From the NCBI RefSeq assembly GCF_001894765.1, contig NZ_BCWV01000002.1, positions 806,001 through 870,000 of the forward strand: 64,000 bases of DNA, in the 5' to 3' direction. How positions within the stretch are numbered: position 1 is the first letter of the stretch; the number at the start of each line of letters is the position of its first letter. The DNA comes from Rhodococcoides corynebacterioides NBRC 14404 (GTDB lineage: Bacteria > Actinomycetota > Actinomycetes > Mycobacteriales > Mycobacteriaceae). This document shows, one piece after another, positions 18,601 to 29,500 of this stretch. Made by a program: the position numbers and the translations under genes. The notes under the pieces are model-generated. The model had not been told where the DNA came from, did no database searches, and saw only the letters and a list, made by a program, of their open reading frames with translations.

Positions 18601-18987
18601 GACATCTGGGCCACCGGCGTCTCCCCGGACAGCTACCCCACGCAGTTCCTCCGGGAGCGGCTGGACGAGTTGCAGGTGATCCCGGCGAACCGCCTCCTGT
18701 CGGTGACCGACGGTGACCGGGTCCTGGTGGCCGGAGCCGTCACGCATCGGCAACGGCCGGCGACGGCCGCCGGCGTCACGTTCGTCAACCTCGAGGACGA
18801 GACCGGCATGATCAACGTGGTCTGCTCGGTGGGGGTGTGGCACAAGTACAAACAGGCCGCCCAGCTCTCACAGGCGCTCTACGTCCGCGGCATCGTGCAG
18901 AACGCCGAGGGTGTGGTCACCCTGGTGGCGGACAAGCTCGAGCCTCTCGACCTCCGGGTGTTGCTGCGCAGTCGTGACTTCCGCTGA
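15670..18987 (+). CDS. dnaE2: Error-prone DNA polymerase DnaE2
   Basis: C-family DNA polymerase of 1105 aa, the catalytic subunit of SOS mutagenesis together with ImuA' and ImuB. An N-terminal PHP domain (AELHAHSSFSFLDGAS, with LTDHDGMYG) is followed by the polymerase core with GRGSAANSAVCY and the catalytic PDIDVDIESDRREE (D459/D461). There is a helix-hairpin-helix region, and a C-terminal OB fold (VTFVNLEDETGMINVVC). The length fits DnaE2 (about 1.1 kaa) and is shorter than DnaE1. GTG 15670 is preceded by AAGGGAGG. A LexA box lies just upstream. No LexA-independent promoter was identified. Confidence 0.93.
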   Translation: MGWNDGPPTWTEMERLLSGRPGPRSRVIDPLVGDGGDSPAWSRKRSPYEGEVRRPATTVPYAELHAHSSFSFLDGASQPEEMVEEAVRLGLDAIALTDHDGMYGVVRFAEAAKELGMKTVFGSELSLSGGAAPAESRAGTVDPDGVHLLVLARGQEGYRRLSRQIAAAHLAGGEKGRPRYDLDALTEAAGGHWQILTGCRKGSVRAGLARDGLAGADVALRDLIDRFGSDRVSVELTAQGVPEDDERNDALAGLAARYGLGVVATTAAHFARPDRRRLAMAMAAVRARRSLDEASGWLPPLGGAHLRSGAEMDRMFAPYPTAVSGAAALGQECAFDLHLIAPQLPPFDVPDGHTEISWLRELTYRGAARRYGRPEEDPAAYAQIEHELTVIEQLNFPGYFLVVHDIVAFCKQADILCQGRGSAANSAVCYAIGITHVDPVRNGLLFERFLSVERDGPPDIDVDIESDRREEAIQHVYAKYGRDYAAQVANVITYRGKSSVRDMARALGASQGQQDAWSKQITRWSGVGATDLAAESRETTIPVPVLELAAQIENFPRHLGIHSGGMVICDRPIADVCPVEWARMAGRTVLQWDKDDCAAVGLVKFDMLGLGMLSALHYMIDLVKEHKGIHVDLAELDLGEAAVYEMLQRADSVGVFQVESRAQMATLPRLKPREFYDLVVEVALIRPGPIQGHSVHPYVRRRNGLEPVTFDHPSLERALERTLGVPLFQEQLMQMAVDVAGFSATEADQLRRAMGSKRSPEKMDRMRERFYDGMRELHGITGPKADRIFDKLYAFANFGFPESHSQSFASLVFYSSWFKLHHPAAFCAGLLRAQPMGFYSPQSLVADARRHGVVVHGPDVQASLAHATVENAGLEVRLGLAEVRGIGTDLAEKIVAARAGGRFRTLLDLTGRVELTVTQAESLATAGALACFGITRREALWAAGAAAAERPDRLPAVGASIRAPSLPGMSAWELAAADIWATGVSPDSYPTQFLRERLDELQVIPANRLLSVTDGDRVLVAGAVTHRQRPATAAGVTFVNLEDETGMINVVCSVGVWHKYKQAAQLSQALYVRGIVQNAEGVVTLVADKLEPLDLRVLLRSRDFR

Positions 18988-19026
18988 GCCGGAGGCGGAC
19001 CGCCTCGACGGACCCGGTCCCGTGCC

Positions 19027-19032
19027 TACGAT
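19027..19032 (+). promoter_or_regulatory. Leaderless -10 box of the DUF4349 gene
   Basis: TACGAT lies 6 nt before ATG 19039, consistent with a leaderless transcript. Confidence 0.5.
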
Positions 19033-19038
19033 GCGCCC

Positions 19039-19914
19039 ATGAGAACAGCGCGCCCGAGAACGGCGCCCACGAGAAGGCTGGCGGCCGTCCTGTGCATCGC
19101 GGGCATGCTCGCGGCAGCCGGCTGCGCCACCCGTGAGCCGGACCTCGGGCCGGGCGGCGAATCCCCGGACGCCGGTGCCGTCACCGCCCCCGGGACCGAC
19201 TCGGGCATCGCCCTCGCCGAGGCCGCACCCGCACGCTCGCAGGTCACGCCGACCCGCCAGGACGTCGTGAACGCCACCGTGTCCCTCGACGCGGACGATC
19301 CGATCGGGGCGGCCGACCGCGCACAGGCGCTCGCCGAGCAGCGCGGCGGCCGGGTCGACTCGCGCACCGACTCGCCGTCCGTCGACGACGGACCCGCCTC
19401 CGCCGCGCTGACCCTGCGAGTTCCGGCCGCCGAGGTGGACGCCGCACTCGACGAGTTCGGCACGATCGGCCGCGTCACCGCCGTCGGCGTGGACCGGACG
19501 GACGTCACCGACCAGGTGATCGACGTCGACGCCCGCATCGCCGCCCTCGACGCCACCGTGACCCGACTCCGCGACCTGCTCGCGACCGCGTCGTCGACCG
19601 CCGACCTGCTCGCCGCCGAGACGGCCCTCGCGGATCGCCAGGGCGAGCTGGACAGCCTGCGCGGGCAGCAGCAGTCCCTGCGCGAGCAGATCGACCTCGC
19701 CACGGTGTCGGTTCGGATCACCGAGACCGAGACCGCGAGCCGCGGCGGCATCGGGGGCGCGTTCGCCGATGGTTGGCATGCCCTCCTGCGGTCGCTGACC
19801 GCGGTGGGACTCTTCCTCGTCGCCGCGGTGCCGTGGGCGGTACTCGTCGCGGTGGTCGTCGCCCTCGTGGTCGGGGTGCTCCGACTGCGTCGCCGCCGCA
19901 CCCGCCGCTCCTGA
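19039..19914 (+). CDS. DUF4349-type lipoprotein
   Basis: A 291-aa predicted lipoprotein. The N-terminal signal peptide ends in a lipobox (LAAAGC) at about residue 29. The exported region contains a DUF4349-type domain ([14 protein letters not shown]-like pattern, then [20 protein letters not shown]) with a probable coiled coil at about 170-220 ([19 protein letters not shown]). A C-terminal membrane segment and a basic tail ([10 protein letters not shown]) follow. DUF4349 proteins are conserved envelope proteins without a firm function. It is convergent with trmL; both stops lie in one hairpin. Confidence 0.82.
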   Translation: MRTARPRTAPTRRLAAVLCIAGMLAAAGCATREPDLGPGGESPDAGAVTAPGTDSGIALAEAAPARSQVTPTRQDVVNATVSLDADDPIGAADRAQALAEQRGGRVDSRTDSPSVDDGPASAALTLRVPAAEVDAALDEFGTIGRVTAVGVDRTDVTDQVIDVDARIAALDATVTRLRDLLATASSTADLLAAETALADRQGELDSLRGQQQSLREQIDLATVSVRITETETASRGGIGGAFADGWHALLRSLTAVGLFLVAAVPWAVLVAVVVALVVGVLRLRRRRTRRS

Positions 19915-19937
19915 GCACGACCGAACGGCCGGCTCAG
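19911..19937. terminator. Bidirectional hairpin containing both stop codons
   Basis: CTGAGC (19911-19916) pairs with GCTCAG (19932-19937), with an inner CCG-AA-CGG. The TGA stops of the DUF4349 gene and of convergent trmL both sit in the stem. There is no T-tract, as is common in actinobacteria. It probably limits read-through in both directions. Confidence 0.5.
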
Positions 19938-20398
19938 ACGCTGCCCTCGAACCCGAGCTGGCGCCACGCCTCGTAGACCACCACCGACGCGGCGTTGGTG
20001 ATGTTCATCGACCGGCGCCCCGCCAGCATGGGGATGCGAAGCCGGTCCGTGACGTGCGGATCGGCGAGCACCTCGGGCGCGAGACCCGTGGGTTCGGGAC
20101 CGAGCAGGAAGACGTCGCCCGCCCGGTACTGCACCGACGCGTAGGACGTCGTGGCGTGCGCGGTGAGCGCGAAGACGCGGTCGGGCGCCAGCGACTCCCA
20201 CGCGGACTCCAGGTCGGGATGCACCGTGACCGACGCCAGGTCGTGGTAGTCCAGTCCCGCACGCTTGAGCTTCGGCTCGGACAGATCGAAGCCGAGGGGT
20301 TCGACCAGATGCAGCTCGCACCCGGTGCCGGCCACCAGGCGGATGGCGTTGCCGGTGTTCTGCGGGATGCGGGGCTCGTGGAACATCAGACGAAACAC
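19934..20398 (-). CDS. trmL: tRNA (cytidine(34)-2'-O)-methyltransferase TrmL
   Basis: A 154-aa SPOUT-fold methyltransferase that 2'-O-methylates the wobble base of tRNA(Leu) in the known family. Signatures are [19 protein letters not shown] near the N-terminus, [10 protein letters not shown] in the middle and the knot motif [22 protein letters not shown] 20398 gives the usual VFRLMF N-terminus; an internal ATG at 20386 would be four codons shorter. Divergent from folD, with only 54 nt between them. Confidence 0.9.
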   Translation of the reverse strand: MFRLMFHEPRIPQNTGNAIRLVAGTGCELHLVEPLGFDLSEPKLKRAGLDYHDLASVTVHPDLESAWESLAPDRVFALTAHATTSYASVQYRAGDVFLLGPEPTGLAPEVLADPHVTDRLRIPMLAGRRSMNITNAASVVVYEAWRQLGFEGSV

Positions 20399-20439
20399 CG
20401 GATCAGCCTGCCACGTCGCGTCCTCCCGTCGTCGCGTGG

Positions 20440-20445
20440 GAAACT
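20440..20445 (+). promoter_or_regulatory. Candidate leaderless -10 box of folD
   Basis: GAAACT lies 7 nt before GTG 20453, at the same spacing as the other leaderless starts in the window, but it lacks the initial T of TANNNT. Confidence 0.35.
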
Positions 20446-20452
20446 GAACGTC

Positions 20453-21310
20453 GTGACCGCGACGCGACTGGACGGCAAACTCACCCGCGACGAGATCTTC
20501 GTCGACCTCACCGCCCGCGTGTCGGCTCTGCGCGACCGCGGCATCGTCCCGGGGCTCGGCACGGTCCTCGTGGGTGACGATCCCGGATCGGCCGCGTACG
20601 TCCGCGGCAAGCACAACGACTGCGCCAAGGTCGGAATCGCGTCGATTCGTCGAGACCTGCCCGCGGACATCACGCAGGACGAGCTGGACGCCGTCATCGA
20701 CGACCTCAACGCCGACCCGGCCTGCACCGGCTACATCGTGCAGTTGCCGCTGCCGAAGCACCTCGACGAGAACCGCGCGCTCGAGCGGGTCGATCCGGAC
20801 AAGGACGCGGACGGCCTGCATCCGGTCAACCTCGGGCGACTCGTGCTCGGCGAGGAATCGACGCTGCCCTGTACCCCGCGCGGCATCGTCCACCTGCTCC
20901 GTCGCTACGACGTGCCGCTCGCTGGCGCCCACGTCGTGGTGGTCGGTCGCGGCGTCACCGTCGGCCGACCGCTGGGACTCATCCTCACGCGGCGATCCGA
21001 GAACGCCACCGTGACGCTGTGCCACACCGGAACCCGTGACCTGGCCGCCGAGGTGCGCCGCGCCGACATCGTCGTCGCCGGCGCCGGCGTGGTCGGGCTC
21101 ATCACGCCGGACATGGTCAAGCCGGGTGCGGCCGTCGTCGACGTCGGCGTCTCCCGCACCGAGGACGGCCTGCGCGGCGACGTCGCGGCAGGCGTGGAGG
21201 ACGTCGCCGGGTTCCTCTCGCCGAACCCCGGCGGGGTCGGTCCCCTCACGCGGGCGTTCCTGCTGTCCAACGTGGTCGAACGCGCCGAGCGCACCGCCGA
21301 CGACTCGTGA
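20453..21310 (+). CDS. folD: Bifunctional methylenetetrahydrofolate dehydrogenase/cyclohydrolase FolD
   Basis: A 285-aa enzyme that interconverts 5,10-methylene- and 10-formyl-tetrahydrofolate in one-carbon metabolism. Conserved motifs are [16 protein letters not shown] (catalytic Lys), [19 protein letters not shown] and the cofactor motif [12 protein letters not shown]. The C-terminus [20 protein letters not shown] matches the family PGGVGPMT signature. GTG 20453 opens the conserved region directly. It is followed with a GTGA overlap by the DUF3017 gene, a pairing typical of actinobacteria. Confidence 0.94.
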   Translation: MTATRLDGKLTRDEIFVDLTARVSALRDRGIVPGLGTVLVGDDPGSAAYVRGKHNDCAKVGIASIRRDLPADITQDELDAVIDDLNADPACTGYIVQLPLPKHLDENRALERVDPDKDADGLHPVNLGRLVLGEESTLPCTPRGIVHLLRRYDVPLAGAHVVVVGRGVTVGRPLGLILTRRSENATVTLCHTGTRDLAAEVRRADIVVAGAGVVGLITPDMVKPGAAVVDVGVSRTEDGLRGDVAAGVEDVAGFLSPNPGGVGPLTRAFLLSNVVERAERTADDS

Positions 21311-21579
21311 CCGCGCTGCGCCGTCAGATCCCCGTCCTCGTGGTGGTCGGGGTCATCGTTGCGGCGGTGGTCCTGGTGCTCGCGGACCGCTGGCGTCGCG
21401 GCGCCTTCGTCTTCGGCATCGCCGCGCTGGTCGCCGCCGGATTGCGGCTTCTGCTCACCGAGGACCGGGTGGGCATCCTCGCGGTGCGGTCACGCGCGTT
21501 CGACACCTTCTCCCTGGCGCTGGTCGGCGGCGCGGTGGTGTGGTTGGCCGTCTCCATCGATCCGCTGGGGACCGACTGA
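21307..21579 (+). CDS. DUF3017 membrane protein
   Basis: A 90-aa membrane protein with three hydrophobic segments (about residues 8-26, 34-49 and 68-84) and the motif [20 protein letters not shown] between the last two, typical of DUF3017. Function unknown. It overlaps the folD stop by 4 nt (GTGA), so it is translated with folD. Its own stop lies in the bidirectional hairpin shared with the ABC permease gene. Confidence 0.88.
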   Translation: MTALRRQIPVLVVVGVIVAAVVLVLADRWRRGAFVFGIAALVAAGLRLLLTEDRVGILAVRSRAFDTFSLALVGGAVVWLAVSIDPLGTD

Positions 21580-21595
21580 GCGCCCGCTCGCTCAG
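21576..21595. terminator. Bidirectional hairpin containing both stop codons
   Basis: CTGAGCG (21576-21582), a CCCGCT loop and CGCTCAG (21589-21595) form a perfect 7-bp stem that contains the TGA of the DUF3017 gene and the TGA of the convergent permease gene. It would end both the folD and the NRPS/exporter transcripts. Confidence 0.6.
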
Positions 21596-22497
21596 CCGTC
21601 CGAGGACCGCGACACCCGCAGCGCCACAGGGACGAGAATCGCCAACACCGCCACCGACACCAGGATCGAGTAGATCGTCGGGTGCGTCGACGCCCAGTTG
21701 ATCGGTTCACGTACGGCCGGCGAGGGCGACACCGGATTCCCGAAGGCCTCGCGCGTCGATCTGGCCACCGAGGTGATGGGATTCCACTGGGCGAATGCGC
21801 GGAGCGGCCCCGGCAGCGTGGACGACGGAATGAACGCCGACGAGATGAACGTGATGGGGAACAGCACGATCATCAGCGCACTCTGGGCGCTCTCGGCCGT
21901 GCCGGCCACCAGCCCCACCACGGCGCCCAGCCACGACATCGCGAAGCCGAAGAACATGAGCAGCAGGACCGCGCCGAGGGCATCGACGACCGAGGACCGG
22001 ATCCGCCACCCGACGGCGTACCCCGCCGAGATCATGACGGCGATCGAGACCACCGAGACGAGCGTGTCGGACAACGTGCGCCCCAACACGATCGACACCC
22101 GCGACATCGGCAGCGAGTGGAAGCGGTCGACGATGCCCTCCTTGCTGTCCGTCGCGAGGCCGATGGCGGTGAAGGCCGCGCTGAACACCACCGTCTGGGT
22201 GAAGATGCCGCCCATCAGGAATTCGCGGTAGGTCGGTCCGCCGAGAGCGCCGCCGAACACGTAGGAGAACAGCAACACGAACATCAGGGGCTGCACCGTC
22301 GCCCCGAGCAGCAGTTGCGGCACCCGCAGGATCGTGAGCAGGTTCCGCTGCGTCATGGTCAGGCAGTCCACGAGGAAGCTGCGGACGTTCTGCGGACGCA
22401 TCGAGGGGATGAGGGGCTCCGGATCCGCCCGGCGGGCGTGCCGGGGCTCGCCGCCGGCGGCGACGGGGGTGCGAGGCTCGGCCCGGTGAACGGTCAC
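21592..22497 (-). CDS. DrrB-type ABC-2 exporter permease
   Basis: A 301-aa ABC-2 permease with six predicted membrane segments. The N-terminal about 55 residues are cytoplasmic and Arg/Pro rich. The family pattern is visible in the central GIVDRFHSLPMSRVSIVLGRTLSD and the LMFFGFAMSWLGAVVGL segment. DrrB-type proteins export peptides, glycolipids and drugs. The GTG start overlaps the stop of the ATPase gene (GTGA), which itself overlaps the NRPS stop, so it should be made together with the NRPS. It probably exports the NRPS product. Confidence 0.9.
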   Translation of the reverse strand: MTVHRAEPRTPVAAGGEPRHARRADPEPLIPSMRPQNVRSFLVDCLTMTQRNLLTILRVPQLLLGATVQPLMFVLLFSYVFGGALGGPTYREFLMGGIFTQTVVFSAAFTAIGLATDSKEGIVDRFHSLPMSRVSIVLGRTLSDTLVSVVSIAVMISAGYAVGWRIRSSVVDALGAVLLLMFFGFAMSWLGAVVGLVAGTAESAQSALMIVLFPITFISSAFIPSSTLPGPLRAFAQWNPITSVARSTREAFGNPVSPSPAVREPINWASTHPTIYSILVSVAVLAILVPVALRVSRSSDG

Positions 22498-23516
22498 GTC
22501 GGCCTCCCGGACCCGACCGCCTCGACGGCGCCCATCGGTTCGGCGGCCCTGCCGGTGGATTCGAAGAACACGTCGTCGAGGTCCGGGACGTTCATCCGCG
22601 CGTCGCGCACGTCCACTCCGGTGCGGTGCAGGCGGGCGAGCACCTCGACCAGCGACGCACTGGCGTGCCGACCGTCCACGGTGAACCATCCGTCCGCGAC
22701 AGTGCTGCGATGAACGCGAAAGTTCATGTTGGGCAGCAGGTCCGCAGCCAGTCGGAGATCGTCCGGCCGGCTCAGGCGGACGTCGACGGTCGGGGGGCGC
22801 ACGCGTTCCTTCAGTTCGGTCGGGGTGCCGCGGGCGACGACGACGCCGCGGTCGACGACGACGATCGCGTCCGCCAGCCGATCCGCCTCCTCGAGGTACT
22901 GCGTGGTGAGCAGGATGGCGGTGCCCTCGGCCTTCAGTTCGGCGACGATGTCCCACATGTCGTTGCGGCTCCGTGGATCCAGCCCGGTGGTCGGCTCGTC
23001 GAGGATGATCAGTGGCGGACGCGCGACGACCGCCCCCGCGAGGTCGAGGCGGCGCCGCATGCCACCCGAGTAGGTGGACACGGGCCGCGATCCGACGTCG
23101 TCCAGGCGGAACCTCTCGAGCAGTTGACGAGCTCGGGCGCGGGCGTCGCGAGCGCCCGCCCCGTAGAGGCGAGCGAGCATCCGCAGGTTCTCGTACCCGG
23201 TGAGTTTGTTGTCCACCGCGGCGTACTGGCCGGAGAGCCCGATCAGCCCCCGCACCCGACGGGGATCGCGGACGGCGTCCACTCCCGCGACGGTGACGGT
23301 GCCCGCGGTGGGCCGGGACAGCGTGCCGACGATGCGGACGGTGGTGGTCTTGCCGGCCCCGTTGGGACCCAGCACCGCGGTGACCTCCCCGGCCGCGGCG
23401 GTGAGGTCGATCCCGTCGAGCGCCCGGTGGGAGCCGCGCCGCGAGGTGTAGTCCTTGACCAGACCCCTGACCTCGACCGCCGCGTCGGAGGGCCGGCGCG
23501 CGTCGACGGCCGTCAT
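22494..23516 (-). CDS. DrrA-type ABC exporter ATPase
   Basis: A 340-aa ATPase with Walker [14 protein letters not shown] signature [14 protein letters not shown], Walker [13 protein letters not shown], and the DrrA-type C-terminal extension ending near [12 protein letters not shown]. Drr ATPases pair with one permease (the downstream gene) for export of antibiotics, lipids or peptides. ATG 23516 overlaps the NRPS stop (ATGA) and the stop overlaps the permease start. This coupling to the NRPS suggests product export or self-protection. Confidence 0.93.
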   Translation of the reverse strand: MTAVDARRPSDAAVEVRGLVKDYTSRRGSHRALDGIDLTAAAGEVTAVLGPNGAGKTTTVRIVGTLSRPTAGTVTVAGVDAVRDPRRVRGLIGLSGQYAAVDNKLTGYENLRMLARLYGAGARDARARARQLLERFRLDDVGSRPVSTYSGGMRRRLDLAGAVVARPPLIILDEPTTGLDPRSRNDMWDIVAELKAEGTAILLTTQYLEEADRLADAIVVVDRGVVVARGTPTELKERVRPPTVDVRLSRPDDLRLAADLLPNMNFRVHRSTVADGWFTVDGRHASASLVEVLARLHRTGVDVRDARMNVPDLDDVFFESTGRAAEPMGAVEAVGSGRPT

Positions 23517-26500
23517 CGAGTGCCGACGGTGGCGGATCGGAATCCGCCGAGCCGACGCGCGACCACGGCCAACGCCTCGGCCGATCCCATCGCGTTGTGG
23601 GCCACGTCGACGGGCGTGTCGGTGATGGAGCCCGCGACGTGCGGCCGCCACGCCCAGGGACCGAGGCCGGTGTCGGCCCCCGAGGACGTCACGGAGGTCA
23701 CGGACGCCGAGAACACCTGCAGGTCACCGCCGAAACGATCCGGGGTGTGCGCGTGTCCGAGGTCGACGAACAGTCGGTACCGGGCGTGCAGACGACGCAT
23801 CCGGTCCGCGTCCAGGTGTGCGGTGGGGCCGCCCACGCCGCGGATCAGCTCGATCGCACCCTCCACGTCGAGGTCGTCCGGCACCTCCGCGTCGAGCGGA
23901 ACGAAGTCGCGGACCAGCGCGGCGACGGTCATCTCGGTGCGCGGCATGTCGGCCGGGATCGGATACGCGTCGAGCACGATCAGATCGACGTCCTCGCCGA
24001 GCTTCTCGAACTCCACGGCCATCGCGTGGGCCAGGAGACCACCGAGGGACCAACCCAACAGACGGTAGGGGCCCGAGGGGAACTCGCTGCGCACGACGTT
24101 GACGTAGTCACGGGCCATCTCGCCGAGGGACGCGGGTTCCGGTGCCGGCGTGGCGATTCCGCGCGCCTGGAGACCCATCACCGGCACCGAGGGATCCAGA
24201 TGCGGCAGCAGTCCCGCGTAGCTCCAGGACAGGCCCACGGCCGGGTGCACGCAGACGAGCGGTGCCACGTCGTCCGCCCCGGACCGCAAGGGCAGCACCA
24301 CGTCCCACGATGTGCCCGCCGGCGCGGACCGAGAGGCACGCCGCGGCGCACGGTGGTGGGAGCCGGCGGCGGGTCCCGGCGTCGGCTGCGGTGTGACGGC
24401 CGCCGGTACCGGCGGCGGTGTGACGGCCTCCCGCTCCCGGGTGTCGATTCCGTCGTCGAGCACGATCGCCTCCTGTAGTCGAGCGGACAGCGATGCCGGT
24501 GTCGCGGCATCGAAGAACCATGTGACGTCCACGGCGTCGGGGTTCACCCGGTCGCCGATGCGGTCGCGCACCAGGTCGAGGACCCGGACCGCGGCCAGCG
24601 AATTGCCGCCCAGCGCGAAGAAATCGGCGTCCGCGGGGACGTCGTCCACCCCGAGCACCTCCGCGAACGCGGCCCGGAGCATCGATTCCAGACCGAGCCC
24701 GTCGTCGGACACCGGCGCGGACACCGGCGCGGACACCGACGCGGACACCGGCGCGGGGACGGTCACCGAGACCTCGTCCGGTACCGACTTCTCCGGCACC
24801 GCCGCACCCACCGCGCGCAGAGCGACGCGGTCGACCTTGCCGTGGGTGGTCAGCGGCAGCCGGTCGTGCAGAACGATTCGGCCGGGCAGGTGCGTGCGGG
24901 GCAGCGCGGCGGCCGCGTGGTCCCGGATCGAGGTCTCGTCGGCCCCGGGTGCGCAGACGTGGGCGACGAGAACCGATCCGTCGGCGCCGGCCTCCACCAG
25001 CACCGCGGCGCCGAGGACGGCGGGGTGGCCGGTGAGCACGGCCTCGACCTCGGCGGGTTCGATACGGACACCGCGGATCTTGGTCTGCGCGTCCGAGCGT
25101 CCCAGGATCTCGAGGACGCGGGGCGCGCGGCCGACGGCGGGTCGGGTCCGCACCAGGTCGCCGGTGCGGTACATCCGGCTGCCGGATGGCCCCGCCGGGT
25201 CGGCGACGAACCGCGCCGCAGTGGCGCCGGGGCGACCGGGATAGCCGCGGGCGAGGCCGGGGCCGGCCACGTACAGCTCACCCGTCTCTCCGTCCGTCAC
25301 CGCGGCCAGGGTGGGCCCGAGCACCCGGGTCTCCGTGCCCGCCACCGGCGTGCCGATGTGCGGGGCGGCACCGGGTCGCTGGACCCCCATCGTGGCGGCG
25401 ACCGTCGTCTCGCTCGGTCCGTACGCGTTGACCAAGCGGTGTGTCGCGGCCCAGGTCTCGGCCACGGCGGCAGGCAGCGCCTCGCCGCCGGTGCCCACGG
25501 TGCGCACGGTGGGCACCGAGGCCGGATCGAGCAGGGCCAGGGCGGCGGGCGTCAGGAAGACCGTGTCCACCCGTTCCCGATCGATCGCCGTAGCCAGGGC
25601 CGACCCGGCGAACGCGTAGGGCGGGGCGACCACCGTTGCCGCGCCGCTGCCCACCGCGAGCAGCAGTTCGAGCACTGCGGCGTCGAAGCCGGGAGACGCG
25701 ACGTGCAGGACCCGGGAGCGGTGATCGGTGTCGAACGTGGTCCGGAGAGTGGCGGCGAACCGATCCAGACCTCGGTGCGGCACCGCGACCGGCTTGGGGC
25801 GGCCGGTCGTGCCCGAGGTGTAGATCAGATACGCGACGTCGTCCATGCGAGCGGGTCGAGCCGACACCGCGGCGGGAACCGACCCGTCCCCGTCCACGGG
25901 GACGCCGGACGAGTCCAGTGACCACCACGTCACGGAGTCGGGCAACGACACCGCGTCGACCGCTCGGGTCAGGCCGAGGACGGGCGACGCGTCGCCGAGC
26001 ACGTACTGCAGGCGCTCGCGCGGGTAGGTGGGATCGACCGGAAGGACGGCGGCGCCGGAGAGCGCCACACCCCAGAACGCGGTGACGGACGCAGCGGACC
26101 GGCCCATCGCGACGGCCACCACCTCGCCGGGACCGGCCCCGGCCGCCCGCAACCGGGCGGCGAGCGCATCGGCGGAGGCGAGCAGTTCGGCGTAGGTCCG
26201 GTGGCCGTCCGATGCGGAGACCGCCGGTCGGTGCGGCCGGTCCGAGGCTGCGGCCACCAGGAGGTCCGCCAGGGTGGACCCACGCTCGACGGGCGCGGCC
26301 GCGAGCTCGCCCACCGCGGTTGCCGGTGTGCTCGTTCCCCGGACCAGGACGTCGCGCACCGCGGCGGCCAGGCGACCCGCCGTGGCGGGCAGGAAGAGCT
26401 CACGGGAGAACGTCACCTCGACGTCGGCGCCTCCGTCGCGGCGCGCAATCACCGTGACGACCAGATCGAACGCCGAGAACCTCGGCGCGATCGGGAGCGC

Positions 26501-29500
26501 CGAGACGGTCTGCTCCCCGAGCTCGACGTGGACGGGAGGATCGGGTCGCACCGAGAGCATGATCTGCACGACGGGGTGACGCGCCGGATGACGGGGCGGA
26601 TCGAGCGCGGCGACCACGTCGTCGAACGACGTCTCGGCGTGATCGAGAGCGTCGAGGTCGGCGTCGCGGACCGCGTCCACCGTCTCGGCGAACGACGACG
26701 TCCGGTCGACGGCGGTGCGCAGGACGACCGTCTCGACGGCCATACCCACCATGGTCTCCAGACCGGCGGCGTGCCGTCCGGCGTGCGGGGTGCCGATCAC
26801 CACGTCGACGTGTCCGGTCTCGGTGTCGGTGCGGCTCTCCGCGGCGACGACCGCGGCGAGCGCCGCGTGGATCACCATGAACTCCGTGGCGCGGTGCTGT
26901 GTCGCGAGCGCCTGCACCGCGCGACGAGTCGACGCCGAGAGTGTGACGGTCACCGACTCCGCTCGCCCCGACGTCCGGTCGGGACGGGGGAGGTCCGGCC
27001 GGACGGCGTGTTCCGGGGCGATGCCGGCCAGACGCGTCCGCCACCAGTCGAGCGAGGCGGCCGCTCGGGTGGGCTCGAGCGCGGCGCGCCGGGCGAGGAG
27101 GTGGTCGATGTACTGGACCGGAGGACGCGTCCACTGCGGCGCGGTACCGGACGTGCGAGCCGCGTAGGCCTGCATCAGATCGCCGGTGAGGGGCACGATC
27201 GATTCACCGTCCGCAGCGATGTGGTGCACCGCGACGCCCACCACGTGTCGGTCGGCCGCCAGGTGGACGATGCAGGCGCGGACCACGGGCCCGTCGGCGA
27301 GGTCGAGGGGACGCTCGCTCAGGGCGGTGAGCGCGGCGTGCACGTCGGGATGCTCGCCGAGCGGACCCGACTCGATCTCGGGACCACCGGAGACGTCGAC
27401 GACGCGCACCGGGACGTCGACGGCGTCGAGCACACGGTGGGTCGGCACGCCGCCCACCGTGGGGTAGACCGTGCGCAGCGACTCGTGACGGGCGACGACG
27501 TCGTTCAGCGACGCGATGACGGCACGGTCGTCGAGCGGTCCGGTCACGGCCAGTCCGGAGACGATGACGTACGCGGACGCGGCCGGGGTGCGGTTCGCGA
27601 ACCACATCGCCAGCTGCGCCGACGACAGCGGCACCGATGCCGGTCGGTCGGGTGGATCGAGCACGGGCCGGGTCGCCGTCGTGCTGCCGATCCCGGCGAG
27701 CTCGTCGAGGGCGGCGAGACCCGCCACGGTGGGGTGCTCGAACACGGCGCGCACCGGGACGCGCACGCCGGTCCGTTCGGTGAGGGCGGCGGTGAACACG
27801 GTCGCGGACAGCGACGTCCCGCCGAGGGCGAAGAAGTCGTCGTCGACCCCGATGCGGTCGCGGCCGAGCACGGTGGCGAGGACGTCGGCGACGACCTTCT
27901 CGTCCGGCGTCGCCGGGTCGCGGTGAACGGTGGCCGCGTCGAGTGCGTCCGGCATCGGGAGGGCGGCCCGGTCGACCTTGCCGACGGGAGTCAGCGGCAG
28001 TGCGTCGACGGGAACCACGGCCGTGGGGACCATGTGTCGCGGAAGGCCCCGGCGGGCGACGGCGACGACCTGCGCGACGTCGATGTCGGCGGCGGACCCG
28101 CCGGGCGCCGGATGCACGAAGGAGACGAGCACGGTTTCGCCGGCGGGTCCCGGCGCGGTGACGGTGACGGCTCCGGCCACTCCGGGTGCCTCGGTGAGCA
28201 CGGCGTCGATCTCGCCCGGCTCGATGCGCTGACCGCGGATCTTGACCTGGAAGTCGCTGCGGCCCGTGATGCGGACGTCGGGACGGCCGTGCTCGGTCGA
28301 TCGCCACACGGCGAGGTCGCCGGTGCGGTACATCCGCGACCCGGGTGGGCCGAAGGGGTCGGCGACGAACCGTGCGGCCGTGAGGGCGGGACGATCGAGG
28401 TAGCCGCGGGCCAACTGCACTCCGGCCAGGTGCAGCTCGCCCTCGGTCCCCGGCGGCACGGGCACGAGGTCGCGTCCGAGCACGGTGGCCCGTACGCCGG
28501 AGACGGGGAGGCCGATGGAGACCTCGGTCCCCGCGAGATGCGGGGCGTGCGAGCAGATGGTGCTCTCGGTGGGGCCGTAGATGTCGACGATGCGGCGTCC
28601 GGGTCCCCACTCCGCGAGCAGGTCGGCCCCGAAGTTCTCCCCGCCGATGCCCAGCACGACGGGCCGGCGCAGCGGGCCGTCCCCGGCGGGCAGCGTCGAC
28701 AGCACGGACGGGGTGAGGAAGGCATGCGTGACCGCGTGCTCGTCGATGATCGACGCCAGCTCGTCGCCGCCGACGACCCCGGCAGGGACGATCACCAGAG
28801 CGGCACCGGCACCGAAGGCGAGGCCCAGTTCGAGCATCGACGCGTCGAAGCTGGGGGAGGCGAACGCCAGGACACGCGCGGCGGCGTCAGCTCGGTACGC
28901 GCGCACCAGTTCCCGCGTGATGTTGGCGAAGGCGCGTCGGGTGACCTGTACGCCCTTGGGTCGGCCGGTGGTCCCCGAGGTGTAGGTGACGTAGGCGGTG
29001 CAGTCCAGGGGCACCGTCACGGCACCCCGCGCCGCCGGGACCGCGTCGGCGGACAGCAGCCCCTCGGTGGTGGTCCAGAGGAACCCGTCGCTCGGGACGT
29101 CGGCCGGATCGGAGCAGACCGCGTGGAGGGTCTTGCTGTCGCGCACCATGAAGGCCCGCCGGTCCGCGGGGTAGTCGGGATCGACGGGGACGATGCCGCC
29201 GCCGGCGCGGGCGACCGCGAGCACGGCCGCGACCGATTCGGTGGACCGGCGAACCAGGCCGATGACTCGACTGTCCGCGGAGACGCCGTTGTCCAGCAGG
29301 CGAGCCGCGCCACGCTGCACCATCGCGTCCAACTCGGCGTAGGTGGTGCGGCGGGAACCCTCGACCACGGCGATCGCGTCCGGGGTCAGCGCCGCGTGCC
29401 GCCGCACCAGTGCATCCAGCGTCCACTCGACCCCGACGGGTCGGGGTTCACGCTCCGGGGATCGCATCGGCACCGTCGCCGCGATCTCGTGCGGCAGCAG

